In this document: positions 41,742 through 51,076 of the stretch, one piece after another
How the letters are laid out: each line of letters starts with the position of its first letter
Numbering within the stretch: position 1 is the stretch's first letter
DNA from: Ilumatobacter sp.
GTDB lineage: Bacteria; Actinomycetota; Acidimicrobiia; Acidimicrobiales; Ilumatobacteraceae
DNA length: 62,697 nt
NCBI GenBank assembly: GCA_020439405.1
Contig: JAGQSS010000002.1
Coordinates: 1 to 62,697, forward strand
Direction of reading: 5' to 3'
Translations under genes and position numbers: made by a program
The notes under the pieces: generated by a model
The model's database searches: none
What the model was told of the DNA's origin: nothing
What the model saw: the letters and a program-made list of their open reading frames with translations, nothing else

Positions 41742-42859
41742 AGCGAAGCCTGCTGGTCGGCGGTGTCCGAGGTGGTGATGGTTGGTTCGAACCTCGCCGC
41801 GGCAGGGAGCAGTCGAAACGAGTCGTCGTCGGCGTCGGCGAGGCCGACGTCACACAGCAAGTTGACGACGTCGCGCGTCAGCCGATCGGGTCGTTCGACG
41901 TACTCGCGCGACCAGCGCGATGCGTTCGCAACCGCCAGTTCGGAGACGATGGTGACGACCGATTCGTAGGGGATGGGGCCCGGGCCCTTCGTCGACGTCT
42001 GCTCGATCAGCATCAACGCTGCGTGGCTGAGGGTGCCGGTTGCGGGAAAGCGCCGGTCGGCGAGCACGCCGGTCGGGTCGATCATGGCAACGCCTTCCGC
42101 TCGTGCTTCCAGCACGAGACCGAACATCTCGTCGAGCTGTCGCTCTTCCTCACCGAGGCGTCGACGTAGCTCGTTCCATTCGGCGTCGGTGACGTCGCCT
42201 CGATAGAGGACCGGATCCTCGACGAGCCGAACGCGCATCCACTGGCGGGTGGCGGACCGCCGCTCCGCTCGCTCGAGCAGTTCATCGGCGGACTCGCTGC
42301 CTGCTGTTGCGGGTACCAGCATGAGTGCGATGCGATCTGGTCGGACGCGGAGGACGGCGTCGGCCTCGTCATCGGTTGCGTATGCGTCGACGTGTTCGTG
42401 CATCTCGTCGGCGAGGCCGCGGTCGATCATCCAGCGGAGCGCGGTGACCAGGGCGCGTCGCTCCGTCGCATCGCCGGTGAGGTCGATCTCGGCTTCAGCC
42501 GCCGCCGAGCGGATCTCGTCGACGAGATCTCGAAGACTGACGACCGACGGTCCGGCCGCGTTCGCTGCCAGAGCGAGCGCCAGCAGGGTGTACTCCAACT
42601 GCGTCAAGGGTCGACCGGTGCTGGTCCGGAGAGGCCGGTGAGTGATGTTGGCACCGGTCTTGAAGAGTCGGGCGGTGTCGGCGTCCAGATGGAGGCGGTA
42701 GCCGAGGCGCTGTGTGAACCACCTGCTGAGCTCGGCTTCGTGACGGCGAATCAGCCGGAACGCCGACGGGTCGTGTTCGTCGCACGTCAACGGATGCATC
42801 AGCAAGTGCCGCGCAGCGACACGTCGTTCGATGTCGGCCTGCGGATCTCCGCCGCTCAT
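41735..42859 (-). CDS. jetB: Wadjet type II subunit JetB (DUF2398)
   Basis: 374 residues, TIGR02678-like: AARHLLMHPLTCDEHDPSAF, LIRRHEAELSRWFTQRLGYRLHLD and LEYTLLALALAANAAG are the family's N-terminal blocks. It is the small kleisin-partner (KITE-like) subunit of the JetABC complex. Overlaps jetA by four bases (ATGA) and jetD by 7. Confidence 0.9.
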   Translation of the reverse strand: MSGGDPQADIERRVAARHLLMHPLTCDEHDPSAFRLIRRHEAELSRWFTQRLGYRLHLDADTARLFKTGANITHRPLRTSTGRPLTQLEYTLLALALAANAAGPSVVSLRDLVDEIRSAAAEAEIDLTGDATERRALVTALRWMIDRGLADEMHEHVDAYATDDEADAVLRVRPDRIALMLVPATAGSESADELLERAERRSATRQWMRVRLVEDPVLYRGDVTDAEWNELRRRLGEEERQLDEMFGLVLEARAEGVAMIDPTGVLADRRFPATGTLSHAALMLIEQTSTKGPGPIPYESVVTIVSELAVANASRWSREYVERPDRLTRDVVNLLCDVGLADADDDSFRLLPAAARFEPTITTSDTADQQASLW

Positions 42860-44409
42860 TGGCTCAGCGCCCCGTTTCGGTCGGCTTGGTCCGCCGCGTG
42901 GATCGAGACCCGAAGATCCATCAACGTCAGCGCGCCCTCAGGGCTGCGGACGACAGTTCGAAGGCCCGGCTCGCGCTGGACCTGGCAGATCAGCGCACCG
43001 TCGGTGAGGGATCGCTCCTGGGCGACGATCTGGGAGCCGTGTGAGGTCCGCCCGACGAGTCCGAGCAGGCGCTGCATCGCTGGTTGCGACAAATGGGCAC
43101 CGTCCATGTCCCCGATCGTCAACAGCTCGACGTCGACGCGCTCGCGGGCCTGTCGCTCGACCTCACGGCGACGGCGCACGAGTTCTTGAGCGGCGGACCG
43201 GTCAGTCACCGGTGTCGGCCGACCGCGGTTGGTCGTATCGCCGCGTTCACGAATCGAGACAGGGACCTGCGCTCGCGGCGCCGACCACCATGATGTCGCC
43301 GGACTCACCGGATCGAGCGAGTCCTCTGCGACGACACCGAGATGCTGCGGGGCGTGGAGTCCGAACGCCGCCACCCCAAGCTGCGCGACGTCGTCGGGAT
43401 CCGCGTGGTGGAAGATGCTCGCCAGTCGGAGGAAGTCGGCTCGGCGCGACGATGCGCCGATCCCGATGCGGGAGAGCCGAGTCAGGTTCAAGGTGAGGGT
43501 GCGGATCGCTGCGATGGCGTCGCGCCCGAGGCGTTGTATGCGCGACGGTGAGTTGGGTTGAGCGATGAACCATGCCGAGAGGTGCTGCCAGTCCGCAGGG
43601 TCGCTGCCATGGGTACCGGTGACGGCGATCGAGCCGGCGAGGCCAGCTTGCTCCACTCTCCCGGCCAGCCCCCTGTGCACCCGGCCGGCGATGGCGGGAA
43701 GGCGCGGCGCCAGCTCGTCCAGGAGTCGTCCGATCGGTCGTGCAGCGCGTTCGATCTCATCCAGTCGTTCTGCGACGTATCCGACGAGAACCTCGGCGAA
43801 GAAGCGAAATTCGTCCGGGTCGAGGTCGTAGCGGCTCTGCCATTGATTGATCGATGCCGAGAACTGGGTGATCTCGTCGGCGAAGGTTGTGTGGGCGTCG
43901 AACACGGCACGAACGAGGTCGCTGATCCGCTCGTCGCCAACAACGTCGAGGTCGATCGAGGCAAGCTCACTCAGTGACGCGAGCAGCGCGCGCAACCGAC
44001 CCGTTGAGATGTCACGGACTTCATCGACCCGGCTGAGCACACCTTCGACGAGGCCGTATACCTCCTGCCCGGCACGGGTGATGAGATAGCGATTGCGTCG
44101 GCGGTAGTAGTCGGCCAGGTTCGTCGGCTGGCCGATCGACGACGAGACGGTGAGGTTGCCCCAATCCCGGAGCCGTTCGAGCCGGTCGGCGACGACGGCC
44201 GGCTCGAGGTGGATGTTGGAGCGGGCGAGGGCGGTCGTGACGTCGTCGGGGGTGAACTCGGCGAAGAACGTGTCGGCGAAGACCGCGATGATGGCGCGGT
44301 ACTCGGTCCATTCGTCCCCGTTGAGGTAGCGGAACAGCCGACGGGCCCGATCTGGGCTGTCGGGTTCGGCGTCGCTCACCTGTACACCGGCGGCCATTAC
44401 CTCGGTCAT
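42856..44409 (-). CDS. jetA: Wadjet type II subunit JetA (DUF2397)
   Basis: 517 residues, TIGR02677-like: RLFRYLNGDEWTEYRAIIAVFADTFFAEF at the N-terminus, then winged-helix-type DRLERLRDWGNLTVSSSIG and long helices. It is the kleisin-like bridge between the two SMC heads. Starts at 44409, four-base overlap (ATGA) with the end of jetC. Complete. Confidence 0.9.
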   Translation of the reverse strand: MTEVMAAGVQVSDAEPDSPDRARRLFRYLNGDEWTEYRAIIAVFADTFFAEFTPDDVTTALARSNIHLEPAVVADRLERLRDWGNLTVSSSIGQPTNLADYYRRRNRYLITRAGQEVYGLVEGVLSRVDEVRDISTGRLRALLASLSELASIDLDVVGDERISDLVRAVFDAHTTFADEITQFSASINQWQSRYDLDPDEFRFFAEVLVGYVAERLDEIERAARPIGRLLDELAPRLPAIAGRVHRGLAGRVEQAGLAGSIAVTGTHGSDPADWQHLSAWFIAQPNSPSRIQRLGRDAIAAIRTLTLNLTRLSRIGIGASSRRADFLRLASIFHHADPDDVAQLGVAAFGLHAPQHLGVVAEDSLDPVSPATSWWSAPRAQVPVSIRERGDTTNRGRPTPVTDRSAAQELVRRRREVERQARERVDVELLTIGDMDGAHLSQPAMQRLLGLVGRTSHGSQIVAQERSLTDGALICQVQREPGLRTVVRSPEGALTLMDLRVSIHAADQADRNGALSQ

Positions 44410-47400
44410 GATCGCTCCAGGTGAGCGTGCCCGTTCCAGCGGGAGTGCTCGAGCACGATCACGCCGAACTCGGCGTCACGAAGCACTTCGGTGATCGCCA
44501 AGTCGGGAACCGTGGCGTGGGTTCCCCAGAGACGTTCGCTCGTTGCGATGAAGTCGAGATCGAACTCGACCAGCAGCCCGAACAACTGGGCGTGGTTGTC
44601 CTCGGAGACCTTCGCGAACGCATCGTCGAGCAGAACGAAGCGCGGGGCAGCGGGCTCTGACTCTGCGAGTGCGTCGTACGAGCCGGCAACGGCTGCGAAC
44701 AACGGCAAGTACGACACGATCTTCTTCTCGCCCTCCGAAAGTGGCGTGCGACGCGTCAGGCGTTCGTCACTGCGTCCGGAGCGCCGGACCACGATTCCGA
44801 TCTCGTGCCAGTCGCGGTAGTCGAGGATCTCGGCGATGAGGTCGCGGTACCGGCGTTCGGGATCGTCGCGGCGTGCCTGGTCGATGCGGGCGGACAGCGC
44901 GGTTGTCAGGGCGGCGTCCTGGTCAGCGGTGCGAAGGTCCGGTGGTCGACGGAGCAGGTCGATCATCGCACTCAACTCGTCGTCGAGGCCTCCTCGCCGT
45001 TTCCACGTGAGGCGGGCACCGATCCCGTGCGCGGTGCTGACGTTCTCGAGCCGTTCATTCATCAGCCGAATCAGTTCGCCCGCGGCGTGGAGCTTCTCGG
45101 CGACCTCTCGAGCAACCAGACCTTGGAGCAGGTTGCGGAGCGCTTGGTCCTGCTTGGCAGTGAGGAGGCTCGACTGTTGTGCGAGCTGGGCCTCGACGTG
45201 GAAGCCCGCTGCCGCCAGCGGCATCCTGCCGAGGGGACCGGTCACGCCGATGCTGATCGGCAAGGTGTCGTCAGGTTGGTGGTCCTCGGCGTCCCAGCCG
45301 GCGCCCAGCTGCTCCCGCCGCTGGCGCAACGACTGGCGGACACCGTCCGCCGTCACAGCCGATCGTTCGGCGGGTGCGAGAACGGCGACGACAGCGTTCG
45401 CAATCTCGCGCGCCCCCTCGGGTGTGTCGTCGACTGGCGGGATGGAACGACTCGCGACCTCGTCGGCCGATGGCAAGTTCGCCGCGGCATCGAGCAACCC
45501 CGGTACGTCGAGCGCACGGCGGAACGGCGCAATTGCGCGGACGCAGGTCTCATGGGCGCGATCGGCGTCGGAGGCGGCGTCCGCTGCGTCTCGCTCGGCG
45601 TTCGTCTTGGTCTCGATTGCGGCGCTCACAGCGGCTTGAGCCGCTTCGAGATCGGTCTCCGAAGCCGTGAGGTCGGCCCGACTGACTTCGAGTGACGCAA
45701 GCACCTCTTGGTACTCGGTGCCGATGGCATCTTCGAGGGTGGCAAGCCGCATAGCGCGTTCCTGGTGCTCGGCGATCGCGTCGTCGAGCCGGTTGGAGGC
45801 CTGTTCGACAGCTGAGCTGGCGGTTCGCCAGTCTTCGGCGCGGTCGTGCCAGTCGCGATGGGTTCGGACGAGCACGTCGAGGGCGGTGCGCGCTTCGCGG
45901 CACAGTGTTCGCGTCTGGTCCAGGTTGGCGATGACGTCCGAGAGGTGGGCCCGATCGGCCGGCAGTTGGTGCGTGGCCGCAACGCGTGCCGCCTCGGTGA
46001 CGGCGTCGGCATGCCGATTGTCCGCCATCCGGCGAGCCTGCTCCGCCTTGACCTCGTGTTCAGATGCCCGCTCGACCGCTTCGGCGGCGCGGCTCGCACG
46101 GTCCTGGGCGATGTCCAGTTCGCGCGTCGACGGGAGACGGTCACGATGGGACCTCAAGTTGTCAACGTGTTCCCGGTGCCGCGCAAGGTCGTCGTCGGTG
46201 GCTCGCAATACGGCGGTGGCGACTTCCAGTGCGCTCTGGACGGACGCCCGCTGGCGTTCGATCGTCGCACGCCGAGCGGTGACCCCGATGTGTTCGGCCT
46301 CGCTCTTCGCATGTCGACCGTGAAGCGAGCCGATCCGGAACTCGCCGCTGACGGTCGCGACCGTGCCGGCCGAGCTACGGAGGTCAGCGGAGATCGAGTC
46401 GAGGATTTTCGTGACCGTGCCGGCGTCAACGTCGGGTTGCAGATCTGTCGGCACCGTGACTGCCAGCAACTCGCTCAACGGGGCGTCGACCTGCTGCCCA
46501 GCTGCCACGACGAGGTCGCCGTTCGCCAGGCGCAGTGTTCCGTCGAGATCGACCTCGGCACCCAAAAGTCCCGAGGCCTCGAGCGCTGCCTCCAGCCCGG
46601 CTCGATCCTGGTCGTTGACGTGATCGGTGAAGTCGATGAGATCTGCGAGGCACGCGTGCCGGTCGTGGCGCTGCCACGATGCCGCCGGCGGGTCGGGGTA
46701 GGTCCGAGCACGCAAGTCGGCGAGTTCGGCGGCGAGTCGTTCGACCTCTTCCTGCTCGACGTCGCGCCGGCCCTTGACCGCAACGACCAGGGCCTGCTCC
46801 GCATCGATCAGATCGGATGCGGTCCGGAACAGAGCGGCGAACACCTCGGCACGTTGCTCGACCAGCTCTGGTGTGTCCAGCGAGGAGTCGTCGAAGTCGA
46901 CTGCCCGCTCGGTGGCGATCGTCGCGAGTTGCGCGAGCCACTCCCGGACCTGCTCGCACCACTCGTCGAGGGCACCGCTCAGCTCGTGCCGCCGCTGCTC
47001 CAGGTCCAAGATCGCTTGTGCTCGGTCGGCCTGTGCGCGTTCGAAGGCTCGCTCGGCGTCGACGAGTTCGGATTGGAGGCGGTCGACCTGATCGAGACGT
47101 TCGAGGACCTCGTCGACGTCGCCGCGGCGCTGGAGCGCCGCAGCTTGCGCTGCGCTCAGCGAAGTCCTCATCGCATCGGCGTCGATCTCGCCAACGGGGA
47201 GCGGCATCGAGTCGTCGCCGTTGGTGACGAGTGGCGGGATTTCCGCGATCCGCACTGTCAGGCGAGCCGAGCGTGCAAGCTCGGTCAGTTCAACGACGGT
47301 GCCGTGAAGGGCCGTGTGGTCCCCGGTAGCAGCGCCGGCAGCGCTTCGCAATGCGCCCTCGGCACGGTCCCGACGCGTCTCTTCTCGGGACAGCTGGTCC

Positions 47401-48476
47401 CGGGCTTCCTCGATACCGCGCAAGAGCGTGGTGACGTGCTCCCGGAGGTCATCGAGCTCGATGCCCTGCTGGTACGCCGGACTGGCCTGAAGTGCCGCGA
47501 TCTCCTGGCGAAGACGCTCGATGTCGGCTGAGACCGAACGGACCTTTCCGTTGGCGACATCAAGATGCTCGCCGGTCTCGATTGCGCGGCGTCGGAGCCG
47601 GTCGGCCTTCTGGCGACGACGGGCGACGTCCTCGCTCAGCGCAACGAGGGTGGATGCCCGTTGCCGCAGTTCGTCGTTGGCGTACGCGCTGTAGACCTGA
47701 ATCAATCCCTGCAGGGTGCGCGAGGTCTGGGCGAGCGAATGGACGTTGCGGCGGTGCTCTTCGAGGTCCTCGAGCGGCTGCGCTGCATCGTCGATCGCCG
47801 CCTCGGACAGCTGGGGGAGCGCGTCACGGAGGTACGCAGGCAGTTCGGCATCGATGCGATCGCCTACACGGGGGTTTCGCACGATGTGCAGTAGTCGAAT
47901 GTGTTGGTCGAGATCACGCCCACCGAACAGCGAATCACGAACTGCCTGCCGATAGGCACTCCGCTGATCGTGCGAGAACACAGCGTGCGGGCCGAGCTCG
48001 GAGCGCAAGACGTCGACGCTCAGCGGCACCCGACCCTCCATCAAGGCGAGGTCGACACCTGGGCGTCGCTCGGTCACGAACCACCACGTCGTGACGCGAT
48101 CGGTGCTTCGGTTCGCCTTGATGCCGCATCCGCACACCAGGAACTGCTGCTCATCCGTCGCCGCGTCGGTGCGGGCGAACTCGATCCACAAGTAGCCAAC
48201 GGGCTGCTGCTCGTCGCGGCCAGACAGCATCCACGAGCGGAGCACGGCCGCCTGCTCCCCGGCGGCGTCGATTCGGCGCGTGTCGGCGTCGATGAGGAAC
48301 GGCAGCAACATGTTCATCGCCGTGGACTTGCCCGAGCCGTTGACGCCGCGCAGAAGGAGACGCCCGCCACCGAAGTGCAGCGTCTCGTCGCCGTATTGGT
48401 ACACGTTGAGAATGCCGGCACGATTCAGCCGCCAGCGTGACGTCACCCCCTGCACTGTAGGAGATGGGTGTGACAT
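44406..48476 (-). CDS. jetC: Wadjet type II SMC-like ATPase JetC
   Basis: 1356 residues, TIGR02680-like SMC/MukB-type ATPase. N-terminal head: RWRLNRAGILNVYQYGDETL and Walker A LRGVNGSGKSTAMN (about 43-56). Two long coiled-coil arms with a hinge-like middle (about 560-700). C-terminal head: signature PLSEGEKKIVSYL, Walker B RFVLLDDAFAKV. It extrudes loops of circular DNA and hands them to JetD. Start given at 48476; GTG 48446 closer to the conserved RWRLNRAG is also possible. First gene of the four, while the classical order is A-B-C-D. Confidence 0.93.
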   Translation of the reverse strand: MSHPSPTVQGVTSRWRLNRAGILNVYQYGDETLHFGGGRLLLRGVNGSGKSTAMNMLLPFLIDADTRRIDAAGEQAAVLRSWMLSGRDEQQPVGYLWIEFARTDAATDEQQFLVCGCGIKANRSTDRVTTWWFVTERRPGVDLALMEGRVPLSVDVLRSELGPHAVFSHDQRSAYRQAVRDSLFGGRDLDQHIRLLHIVRNPRVGDRIDAELPAYLRDALPQLSEAAIDDAAQPLEDLEEHRRNVHSLAQTSRTLQGLIQVYSAYANDELRQRASTLVALSEDVARRRQKADRLRRRAIETGEHLDVANGKVRSVSADIERLRQEIAALQASPAYQQGIELDDLREHVTTLLRGIEEARDQLSREETRRDRAEGALRSAAGAATGDHTALHGTVVELTELARSARLTVRIAEIPPLVTNGDDSMPLPVGEIDADAMRTSLSAAQAAALQRRGDVDEVLERLDQVDRLQSELVDAERAFERAQADRAQAILDLEQRRHELSGALDEWCEQVREWLAQLATIATERAVDFDDSSLDTPELVEQRAEVFAALFRTASDLIDAEQALVVAVKGRRDVEQEEVERLAAELADLRARTYPDPPAASWQRHDRHACLADLIDFTDHVNDQDRAGLEAALEASGLLGAEVDLDGTLRLANGDLVVAAGQQVDAPLSELLAVTVPTDLQPDVDAGTVTKILDSISADLRSSAGTVATVSGEFRIGSLHGRHAKSEAEHIGVTARRATIERQRASVQSALEVATAVLRATDDDLARHREHVDNLRSHRDRLPSTRELDIAQDRASRAAEAVERASEHEVKAEQARRMADNRHADAVTEAARVAATHQLPADRAHLSDVIANLDQTRTLCREARTALDVLVRTHRDWHDRAEDWRTASSAVEQASNRLDDAIAEHQERAMRLATLEDAIGTEYQEVLASLEVSRADLTASETDLEAAQAAVSAAIETKTNAERDAADAASDADRAHETCVRAIAPFRRALDVPGLLDAAANLPSADEVASRSIPPVDDTPEGAREIANAVVAVLAPAERSAVTADGVRQSLRQRREQLGAGWDAEDHQPDDTLPISIGVTGPLGRMPLAAAGFHVEAQLAQQSSLLTAKQDQALRNLLQGLVAREVAEKLHAAGELIRLMNERLENVSTAHGIGARLTWKRRGGLDDELSAMIDLLRRPPDLRTADQDAALTTALSARIDQARRDDPERRYRDLIAEILDYRDWHEIGIVVRRSGRSDERLTRRTPLSEGEKKIVSYLPLFAAVAGSYDALAESEPAAPRFVLLDDAFAKVSEDNHAQLFGLLVEFDLDFIATSERLWGTHATVPDLAITEVLRDAEFGVIVLEHSRWNGHAHLERS

Positions 48477-48544
48477 CGGATCGGAGTTGGTGCCCAGGCC
48501 TCCCAGGTCATCCCGTTCCCGTTGGCGTCTTTCGGAGTTGCGAC

Positions 48545-49414
48545 TCAGCGGGGAGTTGCGACGGCGGTATCAATTCGCTGGACGAGATCGTTGATGTACT
48601 CGACAGCGGCGGCGACGTCCGCAGGTGCATCGGGGTACTCGGCGATGAGTGTGGCGTACTCCCGCTCCCAGCCACGTGACGGCGAGGCGACCGGAGGCCA
48701 TGCGTGCTTCTGCCGTCGGCGAAACGTGGACAGGCACGCTTGCTTGAGGCTCGGCATCTCCTCCGTCTCGAGCAGGGCTTCGAGGAGCCAGATGTCGATG
48801 ATGTCGCGCACTCGCTCGTTGCCGTCGAGGAGGGGCTCGGTGCAGGCGTGGAGCTTCTGCGCGATCTGATTCGGTACGTCGAGACACGGCACCAAGCCCG
48901 GTGGGTCGATAGCGAATGCGGCGAGCTCGATGCCGTCGGGTGCGATCAAGTCGTGGTGCTCGGCGGCGCCGTCGTCGACCGCAACCTCGAGGGCGATGCT
49001 GCCGAACTCGCGACCCTCGTAGCGGATCTGCAACGGCACGCGCCACGGCCGATAGCCGAGCCCCGGAACCTCGATCTGCGTCGGCTCGGACTTGCGGGTC
49101 ACGGTGAAACCGTTCCACTCCCGGTCGGCCGTGGCCGCGTCGAAACGCTCGAGCCAGTCCTCGACTCGTCCGGCGAACACAACGTCGAGGTCGGTCGTCG
49201 CTCGTGCCTGGATGCCGAGGCGGAGCTGCATCGCAGTGCCGCCCTTGACGATGAAGAGGTGCCCGCCATCGCCGTGGCGAACATCGTCGAGCATTGCGCA
49301 GACCACGCCGACCCGTACGAGGTGCATGACACGTTGGGGAAGCTGTCCGATCTCGGCGGCGTGGCGTTGCAGCAGCCGCTGGAACTCCTTGGAGCCGCGC
49401 GGGCGCTCGGCCAT
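48545..49414 (-). CDS. AbiEii-type nucleotidyltransferase toxin
   Basis: 289 residues of the AbiEii/AbiGii (DUF1814) family: FIVKGGTAMQLRLG (GxS-like/GGTA loop), TTDLDVVF (metal-binding DxD), later DIIDIWLLEAL (third Asp region). The toxin of type IV-like AbiE toxin-antitoxin systems, which stops growth by nucleotidyl transfer onto tRNA or other target. Start ATG 49414 overlaps the antitoxin stop by one base (TGATG). 68 bases before jetC, on the same strand. Confidence 0.9.
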   Translation of the reverse strand: MAERPRGSKEFQRLLQRHAAEIGQLPQRVMHLVRVGVVCAMLDDVRHGDGGHLFIVKGGTAMQLRLGIQARATTDLDVVFAGRVEDWLERFDAATADREWNGFTVTRKSEPTQIEVPGLGYRPWRVPLQIRYEGREFGSIALEVAVDDGAAEHHDLIAPDGIELAAFAIDPPGLVPCLDVPNQIAQKLHACTEPLLDGNERVRDIIDIWLLEALLETEEMPSLKQACLSTFRRRQKHAWPPVASPSRGWEREYATLIAEYPDAPADVAAAVEYINDLVQRIDTAVATPR

Positions 49415-49968
49415 CACACGCGCTCCGAACGAAGACGATCGACATACCGGTCGTGCTCGTCTGCGGTGATCGCGCCGCGTCCGCGGGCGCTCTCGACAGC
49501 CTGGCGAACGAGGTAGGTGGGGACCGAGCCGACGACGTCCTGCAGCGTCCGTCGGATCGTGGTCGACACAACGGCCTCCAGTCGTGTCACGTCTCCCTCG
49601 TCGAGATCCGCATGATGGATCGCGTAGCGCTCGCCACCAGCCCGGCTGATCCGATACGAGGTCGGGATCGTCAAGTGGACCTTGGTGGGGTTGATGTCGC
49701 ACAGCTCGTGAACGAGCAGCGCAGAGTCGTGCGAGATCACACCGCGACCCGCCGCCCACAGGCGGGCAAGGATGAACTCGTCGTATCGATCGACCGGCAA
49801 CGACGGCACCCGGTACACACCGTGGCCGGCCGACTCCAACGTTCCCCGGGAGACCATCTTGCGGAGCTCTACCGCCGGGACACCGAACGGCGCTACGAGC
49901 GCGGGCGTGACGTAGCCGCCGTTGTCAACGGCAACATCCATCAGGGCATCCCAGTACTTCCCAGGCAC
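49414..49968 (-). CDS. AbiEi-family antitoxin / transcriptional repressor
   Basis: 184 residues. N-terminal winged helix (GGYVTPALVAPFGVPAVELRKMVSRGTLESAGHGVYRVP) as in AbiEi_4 antitoxins; C-terminal domain (VHELCDINPTKVHLTIPTSYR, TRLEAVVSTTIRRTLQDVV). Neutralises AbiEii and represses its own promoter. Start GTG 49968; a GTACT inverted repeat lies 10 bases upstream. First gene of the defence block and nearest to ssrA. Confidence 0.9.
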   Translation of the reverse strand: MPGKYWDALMDVAVDNGGYVTPALVAPFGVPAVELRKMVSRGTLESAGHGVYRVPSLPVDRYDEFILARLWAAGRGVISHDSALLVHELCDINPTKVHLTIPTSYRISRAGGERYAIHHADLDEGDVTRLEAVVSTTIRRTLQDVVGSVPTYLVRQAVESARGRGAITADEHDRYVDRLRSERV

Positions 49969-49977
49969 AACAGAAAC

Positions 49978-49994
49978 AGTACCAAAAACGTACT
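49978..49994 (-). promoter_or_regulatory. operator candidate upstream of abiEi
   Basis: AGTAC-CAAAAAC-GTACT is a perfect 5-bp inverted repeat with an A-rich centre, 10 bases before the antitoxin start. The A+T rise, TAGTAC and the location suggest the AbiE promoter and autoregulatory site. The GGTACT element recalls the TAAAGTACC repeats before the Fic gene. Confidence 0.55.
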
Positions 49995-50079
49995 ATTCTT
50001 GCGCCATCTGGAAGGGGATCGAGAATCCCAGCAGGTCCGCAGCCCGTCTCCTCTTCGCGTCCGGCCGTCCGACGAGAAC

Positions 50080-50115
50080 GAGGCGCATATGCCCTGAGCT
50101 GGGCATACGCGCCTC
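50080..50115 (-). terminator. ssrA terminator hairpin
   Basis: GAGGCGCATATGCCC-TGAGCT-GGGCATACGCGCCTC: a 15-bp stem with one mismatch and a 6-base loop, 8 bases after the mature 3' end of tmRNA. Clear intrinsic terminator for ssrA; also separates it from abiEi. Confidence 0.85.
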
Positions 50116-50123
50116 GAAGTGCG

Positions 50124-50499
50124 TGGAGCTGGGGGGAATCGAACCCCCGTCCACCAGCCCGTGAACGGACCCGATACGACCATTCCCGCATCGCACCTGA
50201 CGCCGGTGCACTGGCGGGTCAGCCGATCTTGCGATCAGCGCCCGAGCTTTCCCGGGAGTCAGCGGTCTTTCTCGCCGTCAGCGGTCTTTCCCGCCGTCAT
50301 CCCTCACTTCTGGTGCCGGGCTGTGATGGATTGGCCCCGTGCGGCATCTCTGCTCACGATGACTCTTCACTCACCTGGAAATCAGGCGGCGAGAGTGAAC
50401 TGCTCATCGGCAATTCTTTTGGGTGCCCCGTTTAGCGAGTCTGAGCAACTCGGGTCGCAAACCCGCCCAACAGTTCTGATGTCGAAACCAGTCAGCCCC
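50124..50499 (-). ncRNA. ssrA: transfer-messenger RNA
   Basis: About 376 nt. 5' end GGGGCTGACTGGTTTCGACA is the tmRNA signature; 3' end GGGGGTTCGATTCCCCCCAG plus CTCCA is the T arm and acceptor stem, pairing with GGGGCUG. CCA is not encoded (the bases are CGC after the discriminator A). The tag reading frame ends GAPKRIADEQFTLAA then TGA at 50384-50382; the LAA end is the normal protease signal. The resume codon is not the usual GCN just after the upstream element: in frame the codons read TCG CTA AAC GGG GCA, so the first tag residues are uncertain. Rescues stalled ribosomes. Confidence 0.93.
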
Positions 50500-50624
50500 G
50501 TGAACGATATGTCAACCGCCGAGTGTACGAGCGGTGAACGCCGCTCGCACGGTCGATTCGCCACCGGCCGCCGGGTCACCCGTTCGGATGGCCGCCGGAC
50601 GGGCGCGGATGCCACACTCGTTCG

Positions 50625-51074
50625 ATGGAGTTGCGCCACCTGATGACGATCCGCATCGCGGTGAACCCGGTCGAATCGTTCGGTCGGTTCCCACTTGGGG
50701 AGCGGCGGTTGATCAGCTTCGACGAGGGCACGTTCGAGGGGCCCGACCTCCGCGGCACCGTTGTGCCGGGCGGTGCCGACTGGCAGCTGGTCATGCCCGA
50801 CGGCACCCTCGAGATCCGAGCCCATTACGCGCTGCGTACCGATCAGGGTGAGTCGATCGAGGTGGTGTCCGAGGGTGTGCGCGCCGCGCCGCCCGAGGTG
50901 CTGGCCCGCTTGGCGGCGGGGGAGTCGGTCGACCCCGACGAGTACTACTTCCGGACCCACATCCGGCTCTCGACCGACTCGGAGCGGCTGGCGCGCTTGA
51001 ACCGGATCCTCGGGGTCGCCCGCGGCGAGCGCGCACCCGCCGGTGTGGCGATCCACGTGCACGAGGTGCTCTGA
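50625..51074 (+). CDS. DUF3237 family protein
   Basis: 149 residues, single small beta-barrel domain: DLRGTVVPGGADWQLVMPDG, LEIRAHYALRTDQGESIEVVSEGVR, DEYYFRTHIRLSTDSERLARLNRILGVARGER. DUF3237; often lies beside aromatic or ring-cleaving monooxygenases and could be an isomerase or lactonase. ATG 50625. Two bases before the FAD monooxygenase start, so same operon. Confidence 0.85.
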   Translation: MELRHLMTIRIAVNPVESFGRFPLGERRLISFDEGTFEGPDLRGTVVPGGADWQLVMPDGTLEIRAHYALRTDQGESIEVVSEGVRAAPPEVLARLAAGESVDPDEYYFRTHIRLSTDSERLARLNRILGVARGERAPAGVAIHVHEVL

Positions 51075-51076
51075 CC

